A stretch of 64,000 nt of DNA from Inonotus obliquus (lineage: Eukaryota > Basidiomycota > Agaricomycetes > Hymenochaetales > Hymenochaetaceae): positions 186,001 through 250,000 of the forward strand of contig JAJHTX010000009.1 of NCBI GenBank assembly GCA_032164295.1, written 5' to 3'. The position numbers and the translations under genes are program-made. Of the stretch, positions 57,918 through 64,000 are shown one piece after another. The notes beneath the pieces were generated by a model. It searched no databases. It worked only from the letters and a program-made list of their open reading frames with translations, and was not told the origin of the DNA. Within the stretch, counting starts at the first letter, position 1. Every line of letters starts with the position of its first letter.

Positions 57918-60791
57918 TTACGCCAATACGAGGTTCTCAATCACGCTCAGAGCATCAGCAGCCGAAGGCCTACAATCCGGCTGCTTCTCCCAGCACATAT
58001 TCATGAGGTTCCAAAGCCCATCACTCAGTCCGCGGCGCACCACTTCGCGCCCTTCAGGTCGGGGAGGGAGACGTCCATTGTGCACCTCAAGAATGACATG
58101 AGCTGAGTTCTTGAGTTCACAATATGGCATGTCGTGGGTCATGATCTGATTACATCGAATGACCAGTCAACAAATCGATTCACACATGCCATATTATATA
58201 GGAACGAACCTCCAATAGGACCATGCCTAGTGCCCAAACGTCTGATGCAACGCTGATTTGCTGTTCCCCCATGAACAGTTCAGGCGCCATCCACCGCGGA
58301 TTTCCAGCATCTTGTAGAATAGATGAAATTGGCACCTGAACGAGATCCTCAATGATAACAGCCAGGCCGAAGTCGCAAAGCAGCGGTTCTCCGGTATCGG
58401 ATATCAAAACATTGGCCTAAGGTGAGAATATTGAGGCTCTATCTAACTTCGACAAGAAGGGTCACGTACCGCCCTCAGGTCTCCGTGAATCACCGGATAA
58501 GGCTCATGAGCGTGTAAATACGCGAGACCACGCGCAATTCCCCAGGCCTGTCGTAGTGCTTATGGTCAGTGACAGAGCGGCACAATAGTACCGTAGTGGA
58601 ATAACTCAACAATACTGAGCATAGGTTCTTCTTGATGTTCCTTCATGTAATTTATCAAATTGCCATTCTCCATCCACGGGGATACGAGGCAGGTAGGTAG
58701 ACCAGGCGGATCAGCTGTCCCAAGGAACTGAAGAACATTGGGGTGTTTAAGCTCGTTCCATATCGAAGCCTCTCGGAAGAATCTCTATCACAAACGTTGA
58801 GTTGGAATGCAATAGTGCGTCTAAACGGCAGCAAAGTTCATACCTTGGTATCTCGAATTACAGTCTTTTTCATTCCTTTTCCATTCAGTGATTTCAGCGC
58901 AACAAGTCCAACACCGTCGAGTACACCGACTCGAATTTCGCCAAATGCACCGCATGCTTTGACTTCAGATAATGCATCGTTACTCAAACGGATAAGACCA
59001 GTCAAGTCCCGTACACCCAATACAGGCAGCTCTCGCATATTCTCAAGCTCCTTTAGCACTTCGTGAATCGATGGTCTGGCTTTCGGATCGCGCGCGCAAC
59101 ATCGTGTCATCAGTGCCCAGAGCTTGTCATCAAGACCATGGTGGAGAAGTTTCCTGTCGGGTCGAGATGGATGTTCACCTCTTTCGACCTTCGCCAGAAT
59201 GGTTTCTGCTTTCCAAAAAGGGATTTCTACAGACATTACCTGAAATATTGTGTTAGCCTGGTTTAAACGACTACAAGCCTCTTTCCGATCACATACTTGA
59301 AGTGCCGTCACGGCAAAACTATAGACGTCTAATGCCGTCGATATCGGGGTTGTATCGCTCGTGTCAAAAGCTGCCGACGCAAACCCAGCGACAATGGCAT
59401 GTTTATCGTCATCTACAAGAACACTCGCCTTCTGGAGTGAGTATCCGAGTATCGGAAAGTTGGAACCCGAAATGAAGACCTACTGCCGACAAATATCCGT
59501 GAACATACGGCGGAGATTGGCCGTGCAAGTAGGCTATTCCTGCAGCAATCTCAGTGATCTTCCGCCAGTGCTACATCAGCAGCCGTGAATTACGTTCGCT
59601 TTGCTACTCACAAACTTCAATCGATCGGTACCAAGGTTTGTGGGTAAGTATTGTTCTATACTCTGGTTTCTCATCCAAGGAGTCACTAGTGCCAATCGTC
59701 GTCCTTCAACATCCTCGGTGGTACCCAATAAAGGGAGAACGTTCGGATGATTAAAAGAAGCCCATCTCCTCGCATTCTAGTAGCGAATTTGATTGCTTTT
59801 AGCTGACCTATCCCAAAGAACAAACGAAATGAGATACCTTAAAGATAGCACTCTCATTGTATTCACGGAGGTGATTTTCGGGTCGCGACAAGCCTTGAAG
59901 TGATACGAGTTTTCCATATAATTCACCGGTCCATACTGCACATATTGCTCCCCAGGCCACTGGATGGGCGGAGATCTTGGTGATCTTGCCCGTAAGGTTC
60001 TGAAGGATATTCGACGTTGGAGAAGTTCTCGGTTCCACGCTCCAGCGGTACAAAAATTCGGTATAGAGTCGCGTTGCATGGGAGTTCAATCCCTGGTCCG
60101 TAAATGATTTCCGTTCCTTTGATTACGGTCAGACGATTATCAGTGATTATGTTTGAAACTGTTTCTAACGAGATATACTGCATCCCGCAGGGCAATCATT
60201 TCCTGTGGACTAAGTCTCGACAATTGCAAATGTACATCCGCTTCTCGTAAGGAATCCCTGAGAAGACGCTTCACGCCTATGCGGTCCGATTCGTGATCCG
60301 ATTTGTAAATTTCTCTTTGAGCTTCAATATCCTCTCGTAGAAAGTCCTGTTGCAAACGATTTAGTGCCTCATGCGTGAAATACAATAGCACTTATACTCA
60401 CATCGTTGCTGGTCTGGGTATAGTTCCAACATTCCTTCAGAAGGGAATCGAGCAGGTTTGATATTTCTCCTTGGCGAAGGTAGCTTTGGAGAGGAAGGAG
60501 CTGAGAGATTGTCTGTAGCGATTGAATGGCCACCTTTAGCGACAAACTAGCGAAGATGCTGAGCACTTCAACAATTTGATTGGCCGGGCACGCACCATAG
60601 TTGTTCAAACGGGTCGCCTGTTTCGCTGTGATTGCTCTTCGAGATGATGAGAAGCTGCTCCTTGATATTCGCTGCGGTTCTCTGTGGGAGAGGAGTCACG
60701 CGGACAAGATGCAGGCTGACTTTACGCAACTTACCTTGTGAACCTTTAACTGGGAAGCTAGGCGAGTATATTCGTCCAGAAGATGGTCCAT
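57918..60791 (-). CDS. Tandem pseudokinase-kinase protein (TKL-like)
   Basis: Minus-strand gene from ATG 60791 (MDHLLDEYTRLASQLKVHK) to the stop at 57918. N-terminal exons are helical (RTAANIKEQLLIISK, LQTISQLLPLQSYLRQG, LLDSLLKECW, LRDSLREADVHLQL). Kinase-like domain 1 (about 60020-59060): NLTGKITKISAHPVAWGA, then LVSLQG where the Ala-x-Lys should be, HPNVLPLLGT, YVHGYLS in place of HRD, AIVAGFAS in place of DFG, and a normal C-lobe end (LWALMTRCCARDPKARPS). It therefore looks catalytically dead. Domain 2 (about 58960-57918): VALKSLNG with Lys, VIHGDLRAANVLI with the catalytic Asp, LLCDFGLAV, GNPRWMAPELFMG and WEKQPDCRPS; it looks active. The order pseudokinase then kinase recalls JAK or GCN2. 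Exons were not all joined. Substrates are unknown. Confidence 0.75.
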
Positions 60792-60969
60792 GGTTGTTTT
60801 GGTGGTTTACATGCAAGAACGATACCTGTATTTCAGACAGCATCGTTGGTTATCGTAAGTCTGATTCGTATCGTGATGCTGGGAATGGCGCCAAGCCACA
60901 TTAGGAGACCGTGGGAACGATCATGCAGGGTCCGTTTGCAATTATTGTTACTGCTTTCCACTCGACTAC
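60792..60969. other. Short intergenic region
   Basis: Between the tandem-kinase start and the inverted-repeat nest; it should contain the kinase promoter. Nothing else visible. Confidence 0.4.
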
Positions 60970-61191
60970 ATGGAGGAGGACCCCCGGCAATCTCGACAAA
61001 TGCCTGTGCCCGATCCGGTCATGAACGGCCAAAATTTAGGCCTCAGGCCTGTTCTGATCCAGACATTTTGGCGCAAAAATGGAAGCAGGCCTGTGTAAAT
61101 TATCCGGACATGGATCCCCCATCTGATGGCCAGGCCTGTGGTGATCCGGCCATGGCCAGCCTTGGTCGGATTGTCACCTGACAGAGACAAA

Positions 61192-61865
61192 TACAGGAAA
61201 ATACCGGTCCTTTAAACAGTACCGTTCCTTTGAACACCATGACTTTTCTCACTCAATTCTTCACTTATCAACTCAGAAAAATGCATGTACTAAAGGATAG
61301 TATGTACCACTAAGTCTGCAAACTTACAAGAAATTTGAGCAAGCTGTTGAGTCTAGAAAAATTATACAGTGCGGATATTTGGTGAAATTCACAGACCTGA
61401 GTCGAAACCAATTCCTCCTGCAATTCCCCCTGTTATTTTACTGTATGGATAACCTGATACTCTAAAAGTATGCTACATATTCTACTTTCACTCCAAGTTT
61501 CAGGGAGAAACTGCTGCTCAATCAATTAATATTGTAAGAAAATCTCAAGAGTGTGATAGTCAAAATGATCGGCGTGCTGACAAAATAGTATATCTCGGCA
61601 ACTCATTACAACCGGAGTGTAATTGATATTGGCGTGACATTACGTCACAAGGTGTTCAAAGGAGTCGTTTTCCGTGACAGGAGCCCTTGTTTCTTTCCAG
61701 GTCCATATCTATTTTTCTAGCACACCTTCTGGCTTAGAAAAAAATCAGCATGTGTCTCCTATAGTATACTCCATTAAAATGTACTTTAATTGTAGAAAAG
61801 TTGTGTGTGGAAAGACCTGGGGGCAAGTTTGTAATTGGTGTTTAAAGGAACGGTATTTTCCTGTA
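61192..61865. mobile_element. Inner TIR element with TA flanks (mariner-like MITE), 670 bp
   Basis: Element 61194-61863. The left end CAGGAAAATACCGGTCCTTT and the inverted right end (CAGGAAAATACCGTTCCTTT on the minus strand) agree in all but one base over about 25 bp, continuing AAACA. TA lies directly outside both ends, the signature of Tc1/mariner insertions. The left arm contains a second, tandem copy of the ACCGTTCCTTTGAACACC motif (about 61217-61234), and an inverted third copy occurs at about 61647-61658. No transposase frame. Confidence 0.65.
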
Positions 61866-62042
61866 TGGAAATTTGCTGTGACAGGTTGCAAATTGATGTG
61901 TATTCATTCCCTTGCTAAGAAATTTGGTGGGTTTCTTCCCCAGATTGTGCAGAAGTTGAAAAAGAAAGAGAAGTAGTAATTACTTAACTCTTATCTGTTT
62001 ATTTACATCGTCCGTTTGGCTATCGATACATGCATGACTCTT

Positions 62043-62067
62043 GGGGCGGGGGGGGGGGGGGGGGGGG
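62043..62067 (+). repeat. Poly-G tract (20 uninterrupted G)
   Basis: GGGGC followed by 20 G. It lies in the right arm of the outer inverted-repeat element. Length may be uncertain because homopolymers are error-prone in sequencing. Confidence 0.85.
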
Positions 62068-62284
62068 AATAGACTATGTAGTGGCTGGAAACAAGAAAAT
62101 CCAAATCTGGAAATTAGTTACCCGATTTGGAGGCCTGTGCCGAAAATCCGGTCATAACAGACCTCGGAAACCTCATGCTCATGGCAATCCGGACATGCCG
62201 GGCGCGTCAGCGCCCGGAGCGATCCGGACATGGCAAGTCATTTCCAGCTGTGACAGGCATTTGTCGGGATTGCCGGGGGTCCTC

Positions 62285-62900
62285 ATGGAGGACGGCGCCC
62301 ATACTACATGGCCATGGGTTATGTGGTGTGGAAAAGTTCATTGAGTGTAAACCCTAATTCCTTCACCTATTTACTAGTTAAGATTTCAAAGAGGCGTCAG
62401 TGGTCATATACTCGAATGGTTTTCACTTCTTCCTCCTTGTCGAGCTTGAAAACACCTAGAGGCCTCCACCCATCCACTTATCTTGATAATTATATATAGA
62501 AGAAAGATGTCCGCGTGCTTCCGATTTATCAAACATAGACGTCTTAGCCTGGTCCAGTCCGATCTCTTGGCATGCATCTGCATGAGTGGATTTGGTCACC
62601 AGAGGATTGCGCCAATAACTCTTCTCCTGGGCCAAAGTTTCACTAATGTCATGATTCGAACAAATTCTCCACACAAATGAAACAAATCTGCAAGGAGTAT
62701 TTGTCACTGCAATGGATTTTGACGTGGTGCCGATTGACGAGAGCTGACCCGTCGCAGCTTTGTGGATTCGCTGCTAGGACAGTCTCACTAGGTAACACAC
62801 TGGAAGGTAAGATATAGAGAAAATGCCTGGGAGCACATGAAGTCGAGACCGACTCTTCTCACATGTTCTTCAACTTGGACGTCGTCAAGTATCCTCCAAG
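62285..62900. other. Intergenic region before the aryl-alcohol dehydrogenase remnant
   Basis: About 600 bp between the transposon nest and the AAD-like pseudogene. No gene or clear repeat found. Confidence 0.4.
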
Positions 62901-64000
62901 ATGATTGAACCGCTCTGGTCACTTCCTCCCCCAGCTAGGACTCCTCTAAACCGATACCGTGTATTGTGCCCGCTCGCGCGTTTACGGGTCTCTACATTGC
63001 AGCTCGGCGCGAAGAGCATCGGGGATCAGTGGCATAAGCTACGTATGGGCTCGATGGACAAGGAAGCGTCCTTCAAATTCCTTGACGCATATTTCGATGC
63101 GGGCGGCAATTTCATTGATACCGCTGATATCTAGTACGTTGATTGATCCACTGGGTTGCGATCTGCCCGTTGACCAATGGGTTAGTCAGGGCGACACGTC
63201 TGAGATGTTCGTTCAGTGGATGGAGAAACGAGGTATACGCGACCAAGGTAGGTCTCCTTTCCCGGCTTTCTCTCGAGGATCCATCCACTCAACTCGTCTC
63301 CGATCGACAGTATACGATCGATTGGAAACGCGCCGCAAAAGATATCTCCATCCGAGCCAACTACGTCGGGAACAACGCCAATTCCCTTGAGACGAGCATC
63401 GACGGGAGCTTGAAGAAACTCCGCACATCTTATATCGACATCCTGTATGTTCACTGGTGGGACTACCAGACACCTATTGAGGAAGTCATGGACCATCTTC
63501 ACAACCTCTAGAAAAGTACTTTATCTTGGCGCATCAGAAATACTTACATGGGTGTCTCCGCTGCGAACCAATATGCGAGAATGGAGTATAAGACACCCTT
63601 TGTGATTTATCAGGGCGTATGGAACATTATCGAACGTAACTTCGAACGGGAAATCATTCCAATGGCCCAAGCGCTTGGCCTCGCACTCGCCCCATTGAAC
63701 GTCCTTGCCGCCGGTCGTCTTCGTACCGATGAAGAATGAGAGAAAGTTGAGTGCGGCACTTGAGAAGGTCGCGAAGGAGGTTGGAACGGAGCATATTACT
63801 GCTGTTGCGATTGCGTACGTCAGAAAAAGATTCCGAATGTCTTCCCGATTATAGGCGGGCGAAAGGTAGAGCACCTGATGGTCAAATATCGACTCGGAGG
63901 CACTCAATATTTTGCTCCCAACGAGCAAGTTTAGTACCTCGAAAGTGTGCTCCCATTCGATCCTGGCTTCCCTATCACGCTCGTCGGCGACGAAACACCT
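62901..64000 (+). pseudogene. Aryl-alcohol dehydrogenase-like aldo/keto reductase, broken, runs off the right edge
   Basis: From ATG 62901 the first exon reads like a normal AAD-type aldo/keto reductase ([12 protein letters not shown], then [17 protein letters not shown] and NFIDTADIY) and splices correctly over about 63133-63182 to QGDTSEMFVQWMEKRGI. After that the frame breaks: the codons for ATK lie in another frame right after GIRD, consistent with a small deletion. ATK splices to YTIDWKRAAKDISI and SYIDILYVHWWDYQTP. A TAG follows HNL, GKVLYLG-type codons continue in another frame, and the frame shifts again before VSAANQYAR and TPFVIYQG. After RTDEE comes TGA; SAALEKVAKEVGTEHITAVA and NVFPIIGGRKVEHL continue in further frames, with a segment of the family missing. 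An active copy would reduce aryl aldehydes with NADPH. Several independent lesions rule out a single sequencing error. Confidence 0.85.

Larger units (their letters stand above)
60976..62284. mobile_element. Outer inverted-repeat DNA element, about 1.3 kb
   Basis: The left end GAGGACCCCCGGCAATCTCG continuing through ACAAATGCCTGT (60976-61007) recurs inverted at the right end (62253-62284) with a single mismatch over about 32 bp. The hexamer ATGGAG flanks both sides (60970-60975 and 62285-62290), a possible target duplication. Just inside each end are repeated ATCCGGACATG and CAGGCCTGT motifs. No transposase is encoded; the open frame at 61674-61976 has no recognisable domain. A second inverted-repeat element is inserted inside. 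A 20-base G run lies near the right arm. Confidence 0.7.

Noticed and set aside
61674..61976. 100-codon frame inside the inner TIR element as a possible transposase
   Set aside because: No DDE motif or helix-turn-helix seen; it overlaps the terminal repeat; more likely chance.

Overview
This window is nuclear DNA of a filamentous basidiomycete, most likely an Agaricomycete. Almost every gene is cut by many GT-AG introns of about 45-100 bp, intergenic spaces are short except for two repeat-rich stretches, and several proteins belong to types common in mushroom-forming fungi (TKL-like kinases, F-box/LRR proteins, lactose-permease-type transporters, aryl-alcohol dehydrogenases). Exons were joined by hand: the frame, the splice dinucleotides and the protein family had to agree. 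Where exon lengths are quoted, the joined length is divisible by three.

Layout. 0-9 kb: the 5' part of the exosome nuclease DIS3/RRP44 (minus), a MARVEL-like membrane protein (plus), a helical-bundle plus kinase-like protein with an MLKL-like plan (minus) and a lactose-permease-type sugar transporter (plus). 9-24 kb: mostly gene-poor DNA full of short tandem motifs, broken only by an F-box/LRR protein with a TPR-like N-terminus (11.7-14.0 kb) and an unusual pepsin-fold protein that lacks both catalytic aspartates (21.8-23.6 kb). 24-38 kb: a housekeeping cluster with tyrosyl-DNA phosphodiesterase 1, mitochondrial aconitase, the ER chaperone BiP/Kar2 (ends HDEL), a 656-bp hAT-type MITE with perfect 8-bp target duplications, an intron-containing tRNA-Asp and a GPI-anchored Kre9/Knh1-type protein. 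39-49 kb: a flavin monooxygenase, MsrA, the complex III hinge subunit QCR6, a small unknown protein and an importin-13/Kap122-type karyopherin. 49-64 kb: a kinase with a C-terminal C1 zinc finger, SFT2, two tandem NCS1 nucleobase permeases with identical exon lengths in exons 1-10, a pseudokinase-kinase tandem protein, a nest of inverted-repeat elements and a broken aryl-alcohol dehydrogenase.

Functional themes: RNA decay and DNA repair (DIS3, TDP1), mitochondrial metabolism (aconitase, QCR6), oxidative damage repair (MsrA), secretory pathway (BiP, SFT2, GPI protein), nuclear import, and uptake of sugars and nucleobases. There is no sign of a gene cluster with one joint product. The accessory interest lies in the two kinase-like proteins, the dead pepsin-fold protein, the transposon nest and the splicing oddities (a 9-nt microexon in TDP1, 13- and 15-nt exons in BiP).
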